Of a DNA stretch of 64,000 nt, positions 1-9,309 are shown one piece after another. Source of the DNA: Verrucomicrobiales bacterium. Lineage in GTDB: Bacteria; Verrucomicrobiota; Verrucomicrobiia; Verrucomicrobiales; DEV007. The stretch is from assembly GCA_029213065.1 (NCBI GenBank), contig JARGPH010000009.1, positions 1 to 64,000 on the forward strand. The letters run 5' to 3'. Position 1 is the stretch's first letter, and the number at the start of each line of letters is the position of its first letter. The notes beneath the pieces are model-generated. The model was not told the DNA's origin and searched no databases. It saw only the letters and a list, made by a program, of their open reading frames with translations. The position numbers and the translations under genes are program-made.

Positions 1-547
1 CTTTGAATTCCTCTTCGGTCATGCCCCGTGCGGTCTCGCTCATCAATTCGTAGTTCGACTTTCTGGGATCGGCGCACTTTCGGAGACCGGACTTAAAATC
101 CCGCAGCTGTTGAATCAGGTAAAGGCTGTCCTGTCCTCCGGGGGGAGCGTTCTCCGCTTTTCCCTTTCCGTTCGGGTAATGACAGAGCGCGCAGGCGATG
201 ATGTTTCGCGCCGGGTCGCCGTAGGCATAGATCGCAGGCATCTCAGGGTGATCGCCGGGATACCAGTCCGCGGGAGGTCCCTGAAACATGACGCCATCGA
301 CTCTCCCGAGAATTTCATCGCGATTGAACGTCAGCGGGGTGTTCGGCAGGCTGTGTTTAACATCGTCCTCCGGAAGCGGTGGCGGGTCTTCGAGAGTAAT
401 CGCGTAGGCCCATGCAAGTTCGACGAGGTGGTCGGGGAGCGGCTCTTCGGCGGCGTCTTTGCTCTGCCCGAAGGATTGGGAGGAGGCGGCGATGAAGAAG
501 ATGAAAACGGCTTTTGAGATGGCAAATGCGGCTCGTGAAAATTTCAT
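1..547 (-). CDS. Secreted c-type cytochrome, C-terminus cut by window edge
   Basis: The frame stays open from an ATG at 547 to the window edge (about 182 codons seen). It begins with a signal peptide (MKFSRAAFAISKAVF..., hydrophobic, cleavage probably after a Ser-Phe-Gly-Gln stretch). A single haem-binding CxxCH lies in ACALCHYPNGKGKAENAP near residue 117, followed by a QLRDFKSGLR segment. This is the usual layout of class I cytochromes c (CxxCH plus GxG, then a distal Met beyond the edge). It is probably a periplasmic electron carrier or a substrate-side cytochrome. It is the last visible member of a minus-strand run of secreted proteins from 3721 down. The distal haem ligand cannot be seen, so the subfamily is open. 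Confidence 0.75.
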   Translation of the reverse strand, partial: MKFSRAAFAISKAVFIFFIAASSQSFGQSKDAAEEPLPDHLVELAWAYAITLEDPPPLPEDDVKHSLPNTPLTFNRDEILGRVDGVMFQGPPADWYPGDHPEMPAIYAYGDPARNIIACALCHYPNGKGKAENAPPGGQDSLYLIQQLRDFKSGLRKCADPRKSNYELMSETARGMTEEEFK

Positions 548-568
548 ATCATTAACAAAAGGGAGATT

Positions 569-1903
569 CTATGGCAGGGCGTAGTAGGCGACTTCGGCTA
601 GAAAGAATTCGCATAGATTGATCTTAGAATAGTCGTAGTGGCTGATCGCATCTTCAATGGTTTGACGACCGAATCCTTCTCCTGCCAAAGCCACAATCGC
701 CGCAGCGGACAAAGGGGTGGTTACACTGGAGCGCTCGAAATTTTTACGATCTCCCAGAATCTCTTTCTTTCCCGAAGAAGAAACCCTTCCGGCATCGGCC
801 TGGGTTTTCTGGGGTTCCCAGTGATAACCGGTCCGCCAGTTGGCGTAGGCAAAGGGAAGGGTGTTCTCGTTGTTAAAACGACTCGAGGTGTCGATGAACT
901 TCAAGGCACGTTTCGCATTGAGGTCGAGACCGGCGCGATAACTCGCTCGAACTTTTTCGTCAGTCTCCATCTCCGCCAGTTTCGCCAAAGTTGCCTGAGC
1001 CCCGACATAGATCCAGAGCAAGCCGGGTTCGAGTTGTTTGAACTCGGGAATGTCGACAGGGTAGCCTTCTGCACAAATTTCCAATCGGGTTTTATCGCGG
1101 CCTTCAGGCTTGGCATCACGGTCACGTAGATAGCGATCAAGCCAGACCTGATCATTGGTGACCTCATACATCGAGCGGAGGATAAAGAGGTAGTGGGTGG
1201 CCCCTCGAAAGGGGAGCCCCTTTTTGAACTCACCACGAAACTCTCCCGTGAATGCCCCGTCGCAAGGGCAGCGCCAGTCCAGCTTCTCAAGCTCGTCCGC
1301 CACTTCCACCATTTTGGCGACGATCTGCTTTCGCTCATCTTCCTGCGGCAAGCCGCTTTTCAGATAGGCGTGCAGTCCGTAAAACCACGGTAGTGTCTGA
1401 TCCTCTGATCCCAGAGGGTAGTGGCAGTTGCCATCCGTTCCCACCCCGCGGGCGATAAATCCCGTTACGTCGGAAACAGAGGCGCACTTGATTAAACCTT
1501 GAGCCAGCTTTTGTGCCTCCTCGCGGTCGGTCGCACGATTACTCCTCAGGGCCCGTTCGCAGACGGCGGGTAAATAGAGCCCCGTGAACATCGGGCCGTT
1601 CTCGATTGGGCTCCACCAGCCGATCGCGTTGGGGATTCCCAGTCGGCAGTCTTCGGGCGTCGGTATTTCACCGACGTAGTCGAGCATGATCCCATCTGCG
1701 CTTATGAACTGATCCCACAGACTTGAGTGAGCCGATTCGATCGCGATGGCCGCATTCTCATGAAACGGTGGCGTTTGCGCCGACAGGTTCATCGACAGGG
1801 AGATGAGACAGACCGGTATTACGGATAGTATTTTCAGAGTGGTACGGTGGTTCGCTTTAACGCAGTGACCCACCGGGTTTTCATCCAGAGTGGGGGAGAT
1901 CAC
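569..1903 (-). CDS. Secreted protein of unknown function
   Basis: Open frame of 444 residues from a GTG 24 bases after the DUF1080 gene. A hydrophobic stretch (residues 23-40) ending near LSAQ looks like a signal peptide, so the true start may be a later GTG (about 1873). The mature part is rich in aromatic residues and helices (GWWSPIENGPMFTGLYLPAV, FRGATHYLFILRSMYEV, YANWRTGYHWEPQ). This suggests an alpha-helical toroid like those of glycoside hydrolases or polysaccharide lyases, but no catalytic motif is certain. Position behind DUF1080 and NHL genes fits an extracellular carbohydrate-related role (inference). Confidence 0.7.
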   Translation of the reverse strand: MISPTLDENPVGHCVKANHRTTLKILSVIPVCLISLSMNLSAQTPPFHENAAIAIESAHSSLWDQFISADGIMLDYVGEIPTPEDCRLGIPNAIGWWSPIENGPMFTGLYLPAVCERALRSNRATDREEAQKLAQGLIKCASVSDVTGFIARGVGTDGNCHYPLGSEDQTLPWFYGLHAYLKSGLPQEDERKQIVAKMVEVADELEKLDWRCPCDGAFTGEFRGEFKKGLPFRGATHYLFILRSMYEVTNDQVWLDRYLRDRDAKPEGRDKTRLEICAEGYPVDIPEFKQLEPGLLWIYVGAQATLAKLAEMETDEKVRASYRAGLDLNAKRALKFIDTSSRFNNENTLPFAYANWRTGYHWEPQKTQADAGRVSSSGKKEILGDRKNFERSSVTTPLSAAAIVALAGEGFGRQTIEDAISHYDYSKINLCEFFLAEVAYYALP

Positions 1904-1927
1904 GGGCAGGCCGGGCCGGATCCTGAA

Positions 1928-2581
1928 CTACTTCAGTTCACGGATTTTCAAATTACGCCACGCCACATCGAAGGGGCCTTTGTCTCCGACTCCGTGAACC
2001 TGAAGGCCGATGAAACCTTTCGGGTGCGTCTTGAATTTTCCTTCATCAACGAGGTCGGAGATCAGGGCATCATTGATCCACACCTGAATTCTGGGCCCCG
2101 AGGCAAGAATGCGATACTTGTTCCATTCGCCGCGTTTGAAGTGCTTGTGAGGCTTTCGCTTGTCATCCGGAGTCATCCATCCGCCTGCGGCCTCGCCGTA
2201 AATGTAGCCGGAGACCGAGCCATGGTCACCGCCTGACTCAATTTCAACCTGCGGTCCATTGACCCTGCCATCGGGTTTGCCGTCCTTCTGGTTCGACCGA
2301 ATCTGGACACCGGAGTTGAGACTCGTGTGGCATTTCACCTCGAAGGTGAGATCGAAGTCACCATAGAGTTTGTCCGTGCAAAGGAATGAGTTAGGGCTGC
2401 CCTTGGTGGTGGTCCCGAGAATGGTGCCGTCCTTGACTTCATAGGTGGCGGTTCCGTTTCTCTGGGTGAACCCGGTGAGGTCCTTTCCGTTAAAGAGGTC
2501 GGTCCAGCCTTTCTCCTCTGCGGAGAGAGGAAGGATGAAGAGGGCGGAAAGACACAATAGATTGATTAGTTGTTTTCTCAT
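1928..2581 (-). CDS. DUF1080 (3-keto-disaccharide hydrolase family) secreted protein
   Basis: 217 residues with a clear signal peptide (MRKQLINLLCLSALFILPLSA). The rest is one DUF1080 domain: GWTDLFNGKDLTGF at the start, GDFDLTFEVKCHTSLNSGVQ in the middle and a C-terminal IGLQVHG...VAWRNLKI strand pair, the LamG/concanavalin-like fold expected of the family. Some characterised relatives hydrolyse 3-keto-glycosides; substrate here is unknown. It sits between an NHL protein (78-base gap) and an unknown secreted protein (24-base gap) on one strand, so co-transcription is likely. Confidence 0.9.
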   Translation of the reverse strand: MRKQLINLLCLSALFILPLSAEEKGWTDLFNGKDLTGFTQRNGTATYEVKDGTILGTTTKGSPNSFLCTDKLYGDFDLTFEVKCHTSLNSGVQIRSNQKDGKPDGRVNGPQVEIESGGDHGSVSGYIYGEAAGGWMTPDDKRKPHKHFKRGEWNKYRILASGPRIQVWINDALISDLVDEGKFKTHPKGFIGLQVHGVGDKGPFDVAWRNLKIRELK

Positions 2582-2659
2582 AGATTGATTTTTAAAAATG
2601 GGTAGCAGTTTTAAAGGGATTCGTAGATAACGGAAAAAGGTTACTTCGCTCCTCTTTGT

Positions 2660-3721
2660 TCAGGGCAAAGGCATTTTCAAAATGCGGTGATGATAGCTGT
2701 CGGTGACGTAGAGTTCGTTGCCGCGAACGGTGACGCCGTGGGGGCGTTTGAGTTTGAATTCCCCTTTGCCGAGAACGGTGGTCAGTGTGTTTTTGGCAGG
2801 ATCGTATTTGCGGATCGTGTGGTTCATGTCGTCGGCGATAAAGACATTGCCCGCCTCATCGATCGCGAGGTGTTTCGGCGCTGCCAACTGTGCCTCGAGG
2901 GCTGGGCCATCTTTGTCTCCGCGCTCTCCGGTGCCGGCCACAGTTTCGATCTTTCCGTCGGGGCGGACGACTCGGAGGGCGTGGCCGTTCCGTTCCACGA
3001 TGTAGAGATTGCCATCCGCATCCAGCGCGGCGGCGCGCGGGTCGACGAGCGGTGATTCAAGCGCCGGAGTCCCGTCTTCGGGGACGCCTTTTTTCCCGTT
3101 GCCGGCGAGGGTCGTGACGATGCCTGATTTCATCTCAATGGAGCGAATCCGATGGTTGCTGAGATCGGCGATGATCATCTGGCTGCCGTCGGGCGAAAGG
3201 GCGACGCACATGACGACGTTGAATTGAGCCTGTGCCGCGGGACCGCCGTCGCCGGAGAAGCCCGCTTTCCCGGTTCCGGCGAAGGTCGATATTTTACCAC
3301 TGTCAGCGTCGATACGGCGAACGACGTGGTTGACGTGATCGGAGAGAAAAATATCTCCGTCAGGTGTCATCGCGAGGTTGTGAATCGCGTCGAAAGTGGC
3401 TTCGGTCGCGGGGCCGCCGTCTCCGCTGTAACCTTTTTCTCCGGTTCCCCCGAGATGCTCGAGTTTGCCGGATGGCAGGAGGCGGAAAACCCGACCTCCG
3501 ATGTATTCGGCGGTGATCAAATTTCCATCGGGATCGAATTCGACTCCGAAGGGTATATTGAGGCCGTCGGCTTTCGGAGCGATGTCTGTCGGCGCAGGAG
3601 TGGGATCGCCGAAAAGGACACTGACCTCTTCGGCGCGAATCGCGGTGGTGGTGAGGATGAGTGCTGCCGCGAAAAGGGGCGAGAGGCGTGCGTATCTAGA
3701 TTGAAAGCGAGTTGGAATCAT
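2660..3721 (-). CDS. NHL-repeat beta-propeller secreted protein
   Basis: 353 residues starting with a signal peptide (to about AIRA, residue 30). The body repeats NHL-type blades: GVEFDPDGNLITAEY, NLAMTPDGDIFLSDHVNH, CVALSPDGSQMIIADLSNHR, AAALDADGNLYIVERNGH, LAIDEAGNVFIADDMNH and GVTVRGNELYVTDSYHHR. These six blades alternate with GTGEKGYSGDGGPA-type linkers. Such propellers are usually binding scaffolds; in this phylum they often accompany DUF1080 and cytochrome genes. First gene of the minus-strand group, so its promoter should lie between 3722 and 3886, a region shared with the divergent PAP2 gene. Confidence 0.9.
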   Translation of the reverse strand: MIPTRFQSRYARLSPLFAAALILTTTAIRAEEVSVLFGDPTPAPTDIAPKADGLNIPFGVEFDPDGNLITAEYIGGRVFRLLPSGKLEHLGGTGEKGYSGDGGPATEATFDAIHNLAMTPDGDIFLSDHVNHVVRRIDADSGKISTFAGTGKAGFSGDGGPAAQAQFNVVMCVALSPDGSQMIIADLSNHRIRSIEMKSGIVTTLAGNGKKGVPEDGTPALESPLVDPRAAALDADGNLYIVERNGHALRVVRPDGKIETVAGTGERGDKDGPALEAQLAAPKHLAIDEAGNVFIADDMNHTIRKYDPAKNTLTTVLGKGEFKLKRPHGVTVRGNELYVTDSYHHRILKMPLP

Positions 3722-3886
3722 AGCGGATTTGGTTCTCCCACTTCAGTAAGAGAGACCGCCTCGCAGATCAAGGGCGTCATCGGGGGCGGGAGTTCATTGA
3801 CCTCTGGTCGCTGTTTTTCCTTTAACGCGGATTTGAAGGTTTTGATTAAGAGTGAACTTTCTCGAGAGCGTTTTGCCGAGTCTGAA

Positions 3887-4606
3887 ATGAAATCTATCTT
3901 CTCCTATGCAATCACTAAACTGAGCAATGCGAGGAACTGGCCGCTGGGGTTTCTCGTTAGCATAGGGCTCCTCGGCGGGTGCTTCTGGGCCGTCGCCGAG
4001 CTGACCGATGAGGTTTTGGAGGGGGAGACGCAGAGTTTCGACGAACGGGTTCTCATGAGCATGAGGTCGTCCGGGGATTTGTCCGATCCGGTCGGTCCGC
4101 CCGCGCTCGAGGAAGTCGGGCGTGATCTCACCGCCCTCGGCGGCGTCACCATTCTGACCTTGCTGATCGTGGCGGTGTCTTCCTATCTGGTGCTGACACG
4201 GAGGCTGCGGACCGCGATCCTTGTGGTCGTGGCAACGGGATCGGGTATCGTAGTCAGTTCACTGTTGAAGATCGGCTTTGACCGTCCCCGACCTGACTTG
4301 GTGGCGCATCATTCGCACGTGGCGACTTCGAGTTTTCCCAGTGGTCATTCGATGATGGCTGCGATTTGCTACCTGACTTTGGCGGCCCTCCTCGCCTCGG
4401 TTGAAAAGTCACGACGGGTGAAGCTCTTCCTCCTTTCGACGGCGGTGTTTTTGACGATGCTGGTCGGTCTGAGCCGTGTTTACATGGGGGTGCACTGGCC
4501 GACCGATGTTGTCGCGGGATGGTTGATGGGCGCGATCTGGGCGATCGGCAGTCTTCTTGTCGCCGATCTACTTCAAAAGCGCGGGCAGATCGAAGAGGAG
4601 GCCTGA
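3887..4606 (+). CDS. PAP2-family membrane phosphatase
   Basis: 239 residues, membrane-embedded with about five helices. All three PAP2 motifs are present: K128-x6-RP within KIGFDRPRP, PSGHS at 151-155, and SRVYMGVHWPTD (S196, R197, H203, D207), so it should be catalytically competent. Likely substrates are phosphatidic acid, phosphatidylglycerol phosphate or undecaprenyl pyrophosphate in the inner membrane. The frame is open much further upstream, opposite the NHL gene, but that part has no membrane or family features; the ATG at 3887 begins the recognisable protein. It stands alone, divergent from the NHL gene. Confidence 0.9.
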   Translation: MKSIFSYAITKLSNARNWPLGFLVSIGLLGGCFWAVAELTDEVLEGETQSFDERVLMSMRSSGDLSDPVGPPALEEVGRDLTALGGVTILTLLIVAVSSYLVLTRRLRTAILVVVATGSGIVVSSLLKIGFDRPRPDLVAHHSHVATSSFPSGHSMMAAICYLTLAALLASVEKSRRVKLFLLSTAVFLTMLVGLSRVYMGVHWPTDVVAGWLMGAIWAIGSLLVADLLQKRGQIEEEA

Positions 4607-4757
4607 GAGTTTGAGACGCCGAGAAGGTCCCGCTGAGCGGGGAAATAAGGTTTGGGAATGACGCCTCACTGATTCCTTCACATTCATTCCCAGGAGCCGG
4701 TGCCGTGAATTGCTTGCATCCTACGGCAAACTAAGCTCCTCTCCTGACGAGCGATTT

Positions 4758-5063
4758 ATGATGGAACTTCTCATTACATACGACGACGAAGCGGAGGCTG
4801 AAGCAGCCCTCAAGGTGATTTCAGGTGAAAAGCGATTGGCGAGTGATCGGGATGATAATGAGATCATCTACAGGCTGTTTGGCGAGCCAACGTGGACGAA
4901 TTTCTTCAAACTCGGGATGTACGATTTGGTGTCGTTGAAGGAACTCGTGGATCGCAAGAAAGCAGGTGAGCCGTATGACCTCGACCGGCATCAGTCTATT
5001 CTGAAAACTCTCCAGTTCGTGGAATCGAGCTACGGCTTGAAGGTGCCTGCGCATTGGAGGTAG
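4758..5063 (+). CDS. Small hypothetical cytosolic protein
   Basis: 101 residues from the ATG at 4758 (a TTG at 4710 in frame would add 16). No signal peptide or membrane segment. It begins MMELLITYDDEAEAEAALKVI, an alternating strand/helix pattern resembling ferredoxin-like small domains, and ends with a helix-rich, acidic/basic tail. I do not recognise a family. It is flanked by gaps of about 150 and 210 bases, with no obvious partner. Confidence 0.6.
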   Translation: MMELLITYDDEAEAEAALKVISGEKRLASDRDDNEIIYRLFGEPTWTNFFKLGMYDLVSLKELVDRKKAGEPYDLDRHQSILKTLQFVESSYGLKVPAHWR

Positions 5064-5276
5064 CAATGATGAATTCTGCTCTTGCTCGCAGCTCTCCGGG
5101 GGCAGTCCCTCTGATTTTGTAACGGGAAAAGGCGGCTATTCCGATCTGTTTCTCATTAATTGACCGGTCCTTTTATTGTTTTACAGGCCGCTCGATATGA
5201 ACTGGATGAATCCATTTTTTCGAGATACGATCGATGATGCGATGTTCAAGTCACACACCCACTGGAGAAACAGATT

Positions 5277-6056
5277 ATGAGTACTGATATCAAGATCGAT
5301 ACGTGGCTCACCGATATGGATGGCGTTCTCGTTAGAGAAGGTGACGCGATACCCGGAGCCGCACAGTTCCTTGATCGCCTGATTCAGAAAAAGCGGAGCT
5401 TTCTGGTGCTTACCAACAATTCGATCTTCACACCAAGAGATCTTGCGGCGCGATTGGCAAATTCAGGGCTCGCTGTGCCTGAGAGTCGTATCTGGACTTC
5501 AGCGAGTGCTACCGCCCAGTTTCTGAATGATCAAGCACCCAACGCCTCTGCCTATGTGATCGGTGAAGCTGGATTGACCACCGCCCTGCACGAGATTGGA
5601 TATACGCTAACCACTACTGCGCCTGATTTCGTTGTCCTCGGAGAGACGAGAACTTACTCCTTCGAGTCCATTACAACCGCGATTCGACTGGTGGAGAAAG
5701 GTTCCCGCTTCATTGCCACCAACCCTGACGTAACCGGCCCGTCACCGGAGGGGTCCCTGCCCGCTACGGGATCGGTGGCAGCGCTCATTACCAAGGCAAC
5801 CGGTGTCAGTCCGTACTTTATCGGCAAACCCAACCCGATGATGTTTCGCAGTGCCATGAACAAGATCGAAGCTCACTCTGAATCAACCGCGATGATAGGT
5901 GATCGAATGGATACGGATGTCATCTCCGGGATCGAAGCTGGCCTGGAAACCTTTCTGGTATTGACCGGCTCTACCCAAAAGGACGAGATCAAGAAGTTTC
6001 CCTTTCGTCCGAAGCACGTCGTTGATTCCATTGCGGATATCGTCGACCGCATCTGA
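5277..6056 (+). CDS. HAD-superfamily IIA hydrolase (NagD-like)
   Basis: 259 residues. HAD motif I is DMDGVL (DxD nucleophile and acid), motif II TNNS, motif III the lysine in GKPNPMMF, motif IV GDRMDTD. The large cap between motifs II and III and the GKP/GDRxxTD signature place it in subclass IIA with NagD, which dephosphorylates nucleoside monophosphates and sugar phosphates. A GGAG ribosome site sits at about 5263, ten bases before ATG. It appears monocistronic and ends in an inverted repeat that starts at its stop codon. Confidence 0.92.
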   Translation: MSTDIKIDTWLTDMDGVLVREGDAIPGAAQFLDRLIQKKRSFLVLTNNSIFTPRDLAARLANSGLAVPESRIWTSASATAQFLNDQAPNASAYVIGEAGLTTALHEIGYTLTTTAPDFVVLGETRTYSFESITTAIRLVEKGSRFIATNPDVTGPSPEGSLPATGSVAALITKATGVSPYFIGKPNPMMFRSAMNKIEAHSESTAMIGDRMDTDVISGIEAGLETFLVLTGSTQKDEIKKFPFRPKHVVDSIADIVDRI

Positions 6057-6114
6057 GGCGCGATACCGCCTTGAATCCGTTGGCCGTTGCTTGATGCTTG
6101 GCTGATCGCGCCTC
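6055..6114. repeat. 10-bp perfect inverted repeat at the HAD gene stop
   Basis: GAGGCGCGAT at 6055-6064 is answered by its exact complement ATCGCGCCTC at 6105-6114, with 40 bases between. It starts inside the stop codon of the HAD gene. There is no T-run directly after it, so it may end transcription only weakly, or serve as mRNA 3' protection. Confidence 0.5.
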
Positions 6115-6425
6115 TAATTCACTGGGATTTTTCAGCGATACGGCGATCCGATAATCGAGTCGCAGCTCAGCCATATTAAGACGGCGGCGTTGCCAACGCG
6201 GAGATAGAGCCGGCCCTGGAATCGATCATCCATGGTCCGTGGAAATTCCCGGGGCCTGTCCCTCAAATTCCTGTCCTCAGATACCCCCTCAAATTCCGCC
6301 GGAGACAGTGCAGATAGCTCGCAAATCCATGCATTATGCACTGACTGAGAGCACTCGAGAGGCTGCACCCCCTTATGGGACGGGAGCTGGCCCGTTGGAA
6401 CACTCTTTGCGTATTACTGAGGCAC
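6057..6425. other. 369-base stretch without a convincing gene
   Basis: Apart from the inverted repeat at 6055-6114, the only open frames are short and lack family features. A minus-strand frame ending near 6132 contains a short hydrophobic stretch (LRVGNAAVLIWLS) and could be a gene remnant; nothing supports it as functional. The last part should hold the promoter of the Pmp3-like gene. Confidence 0.5.
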
Positions 6426-6581
6426 ATGAACAAAATCCTACTCATCATTCTCGCCATTTTCCTTCCGCCGGCAGCAGTCGCTGCGAAGTCCGGTATCAGT
6501 CAGCAATTCTGGATCAACTTGATCCTCACACTGCTCTTTTTCGTTCCCGGAATGATCCACGCTCTTATCGTAGTGATCTAA
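6426..6581 (+). CDS. Pmp3/YqaE-family small membrane peptide
   Basis: 51 residues: MNKILLIILAIFLPPAAVAA, a short loop, then FWINLILTLLFFVPGMIHALIVV. Two membrane helices, the LPP motif and the FWINLxLTLLxxxPGxIHAL signature match the Pmp3 proteolipid family at full length. Family members respond to salt, cold and membrane stress and affect membrane potential. The frame extends 17 codons upstream, but the conserved protein begins at the second ATG (6426). Monocistronic. Confidence 0.9.
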   Translation: MNKILLIILAIFLPPAAVAAKSGISQQFWINLILTLLFFVPGMIHALIVVI

Positions 6582-6703
6582 AATAGACTGCGGAAAATCT
6601 TCAAGCTGCGGTTTAGAACTGCTCGACTCTTGCCGAATGCCGGAGTCGGGCAGCACTCCTGACGATCACCTCAGAGCCTTAATTGCCTACCCGGCTGGCT
6701 ATC

Positions 6704-7174
6704 TCATCGAGCGGACGGTGGATTCCCCTCCATCGTGTTCTGAAAGAGGAGGACCTTCCATTGACCGTCGCGCAGGACAAAAACCCGCGTAAATCGAAAT
6801 TTGGTGGCCGGGACCGGCTTTCCTCCCCGGATTGCTTCGGCTTCAATGAGGCCGGTGGCGATGGCAAATTCCTTTCCGACGATCCACTTCAGCTCAGGGG
6901 TGTCGTATTTCACGAACTCGAGTACGCCTGACTCGATATCATTCAAGAAGGTAGTCTTATCCATGACAGACCCGAAGACATTGTTGTGGATGTGATCTTC
7001 TGCAAGGAGCGTGCGAAGTGTCGCGACGTCTTCCGCCTCGTAGGCGGCGGTGAGCCTCGTATTGAGCGCAGTGAATTCCTTTACTGATTCGGAACTGGAA
7101 TCGTTCCAGGTATCTGCCCGGGATGGGGCGAGAAAGAAGAGAAGGAATGCGACAACGAAATTGAATGTTCTCAT
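6704..7174 (-). CDS. Secreted NTF2-like (DUF4440-type) protein
   Basis: 156 residues from an ATG with AGGA eight bases upstream (earlier in-frame ATGs exist to 7300 but precede an otherwise clean signal peptide MRTFNFVVAFLLFFLAPSRA). The mature part is an alpha+beta NTF2-like domain: EFTALNTRLTAAYEAEDVAT helix, LAEDHIHNN, DIESGVLEF, and the strand pair FRFTRVFVLRDGQWKVLLFQ. DUF4440 proteins are often ligand-binding or ketosteroid-isomerase-like; no catalytic residue can be assigned. Divergent from the esterase gene at 7431. Confidence 0.85.
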   Translation of the reverse strand: MRTFNFVVAFLLFFLAPSRADTWNDSSSESVKEFTALNTRLTAAYEAEDVATLRTLLAEDHIHNNVFGSVMDKTTFLNDIESGVLEFVKYDTPELKWIVGKEFAIATGLIEAEAIRGGKPVPATKFRFTRVFVLRDGQWKVLLFQNTMEGNPPSAR

Positions 7175-7430
7175 TAAAATCATCCTAACACTGGTTGCAG
7201 AACAGGTGCGAACTTGTTTGTGAAATTGATCGCTTTTCCGGGGCGCTAACGCGGTCTTTCGCGCTGCCACCATCTCAAGAGGAGGCTGATGGGAATCCAT
7301 TGCGGATCAAGGCTCCCGGACTTGATGTGTGTAGTAAGGATGCCTATGGGGCTGAGGCGGTTGATTCGAAAAAGCTACTGAATGGGTCGATTCATCGAAA
7401 CCCCCAGCTCCTCGCGGGGTTAAGTCTGGA

Positions 7431-8537
7431 ATGACAAAAATCATCAGCTTTCTCCTCTCGATTCTTTTCACGGTCCCTTTTGCTTTCAGTGATGACCGGT
7501 TCGAGAAATGGGATCGGAACAGCGATGGAAAGCTGGCGAAGACGGAGTTGCCTGAGCCGCTTCGTCGCAATTTTGAGCGGGTCGACACGGACGGTGATGG
7601 CTTCATTTCAGAGCAGGAGCACTTGGCGGTGCGGCGCCCGGGCTCTGCGAGTGGCCCAAAGGGAAGCAGCAGTAGTGGGAAAATCGCTGATATCGATTAT
7701 TCGGGAACTGGAAACCCGAGGCAGATGCTCGATCTCTATTTGCCGGAGGGTTACAAGGATTCCGAAACGCCGTTGCCTCTCCTTTGCTGGATTCACGGAG
7801 GGGGATGGAAAGGGGGGAGCAAGGATGGCACAGGCATCTTACGAAAAGTGATGGCGACGGGTGATTACGCGGGTGCGTCGATTGGCTACCGACTTTCCGG
7901 TGAAGCGCAGTGGCCGTCCCAGATTCACGACTGCAAGGCGGCGATCCGGTGGCTGAAAGCGAATGCCGAAAAATACAATCTCGATCCCGAACGAATCGCG
8001 GTGGCGGGCTCATCGGCGGGAGGGCATTTGGTCGCTATGTTAGGTGTTTCACACGGGGTTGAACATCTCGAGGGAGAGATCGGAGAACATGGTGATTTTG
8101 ACTCCGAGGTGGCTTGTGTCGTTGACCTCTACGGGCCGACCGAATTACTCACGATGTCTGATTTCGGAGGCGCGATGGACCACAATGCGCCCAGTTCACC
8201 TGAAAGCGCTCTGATCGGAGGGCCGATTCAGGAGAACAAAGAAAAAGCGAATGATGCTTCACCGATCAAACACGTTTCGAAAGACGATGAACCGTTTCTC
8301 ATCATCCATGGTTCTGAGGATCCGGTGGTTGTTTATCAGCAATCAACCGCATTCGAGAAAGCCCTTGAAGAAGCCGGAGTGCCTGCCATTTTGGTGACGG
8401 TCGATCGCGGTGGTCACGGGAAAGGGTTCGGATCGGAGCCTGCCGATATCGCGATCCAGTTTCTCAATAAGGTGCTTCTCGGAAAAGGAGAGCTTCCAGT
8501 CGATCAGACCGTGAAATCAGTCGGGGCGACGCGCTGA
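7431..8537 (+). CDS. Secreted EF-hand alpha/beta-hydrolase (esterase)
   Basis: 368 residues. Signal peptide 1-20; two EF-hand calcium loops, DRNSDGKLAKTE (28-39) and DTDGDGFISEQE (52-63); then an alpha/beta-hydrolase of the BD-FAE/HSL type with the oxyanion motif HGGGW (122-126), nucleophile elbow GSSAGG (S195), an acid in HGSEDPV and a histidine in GGHGKG. Likely a calcium-influenced esterase acting on acylated carbohydrates outside the cell (inference). The hydrolase part is related to residues 40-285 of the protein encoded at 38090-39709, so the two are paralogues. Single gene. Confidence 0.92.
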   Translation: MTKIISFLLSILFTVPFAFSDDRFEKWDRNSDGKLAKTELPEPLRRNFERVDTDGDGFISEQEHLAVRRPGSASGPKGSSSSGKIADIDYSGTGNPRQMLDLYLPEGYKDSETPLPLLCWIHGGGWKGGSKDGTGILRKVMATGDYAGASIGYRLSGEAQWPSQIHDCKAAIRWLKANAEKYNLDPERIAVAGSSAGGHLVAMLGVSHGVEHLEGEIGEHGDFDSEVACVVDLYGPTELLTMSDFGGAMDHNAPSSPESALIGGPIQENKEKANDASPIKHVSKDDEPFLIIHGSEDPVVVYQQSTAFEKALEEAGVPAILVTVDRGGHGKGFGSEPADIAIQFLNKVLLGKGELPVDQTVKSVGATR

Positions 8538-8592
8538 GACCTGCTGCCTGCATCCTGCTTCAGTAGCGAGGTAACTTGCGGGTGCTGTCGCT

Positions 8593-9309
8593 TTAGGAAA
8601 TGCTACTATCGGAGATCTCTTCCGGGATCACTTTGTCGGCGCGGTCGTAGAAGATTTGGGAGGGGGCAACCGCTCCGCCCGAGACGACGAAGTTCATCGC
8701 CTCATCCATGGTCCAGTCGGTTGGAGTGAGTTGATCCAGCGGCACTATCTCAAGGTAGCCTGAAGTGGGGACGGGCGTGGTGGGAACGTAGACGGCGGCG
8801 AGCTCGCGTCCTGTTCCGGCATCGTTGAAGACGCGGGTGACGATGCCGACGCTTTTCATATCCCGTGAAGGGAAATTGAGAAGGACGATTCGCTCGACAT
8901 TGGTGGCGGGTTTTCCCTGAAGAACTGTGGTGAGTTGTTTGACGGAACCGTAGACATTCTTGACGAGGGGAAGCCGGTTGAGGAGTGATTCAAAAAAGGC
9001 GACCAGCTTCCGGCCTGCGACGAAGAGGGTCAGCAAGCCGACAAGGTAGATGATGGCGACGACAAAAATGATCGCGACGACGTTTCGGACCACCTCGTTG
9101 GAGAGGTAGGGATCGATCCCGGGAAACCGGGTTTTTGCTAGAGTGGTGGCGGCTTCAACGAGTGGGCTCCCGACCACGGTGAGGGTCTCGAAGAGAAAGG
9201 AGACGACGAGCCAGGTGAGCCAGAGGGGAATCAGGGTGAGGAGTCCGGCGACGAGAATACGCTGGGTCGATGACCCGTGGGGGTGGTCAGGTTCGGTTGT
9301 TGGTAGCAT
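8593..9309 (-). CDS. DUF502 integral membrane protein
   Basis: 238 residues with two strong N-terminal membrane helices (about 18-45 and 70-95) around a GSPLVEAATTLAKTRFPG loop, then a soluble domain with RLPLVKNVYGSVKQLT, VLLNFPSRDMKSVGIVTR and VYVPTTPVPTSGYLEIVP. These are hallmark segments of DUF502 proteins, found in bacteria and plants (COV family) and tied to membrane trafficking or envelope functions. No partner gene is evident. Confidence 0.9.
   Translation of the reverse strand: MLPTTEPDHPHGSSTQRILVAGLLTLIPLWLTWLVVSFLFETLTVVGSPLVEAATTLAKTRFPGIDPYLSNEVVRNVVAIIFVVAIIYLVGLLTLFVAGRKLVAFFESLLNRLPLVKNVYGSVKQLTTVLQGKPATNVERIVLLNFPSRDMKSVGIVTRVFNDAGTGRELAAVYVPTTPVPTSGYLEIVPLDQLTPTDWTMDEAMNFVVSGGAVAPSQIFYDRADKVIPEEISDSSIS

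Noticed and set aside
3152-3886. Upstream in-frame extension of the PAP2 gene by 245 codons
   Set aside because: It lies antisense to the NHL gene and has no signal or membrane features; the family begins at 3887.
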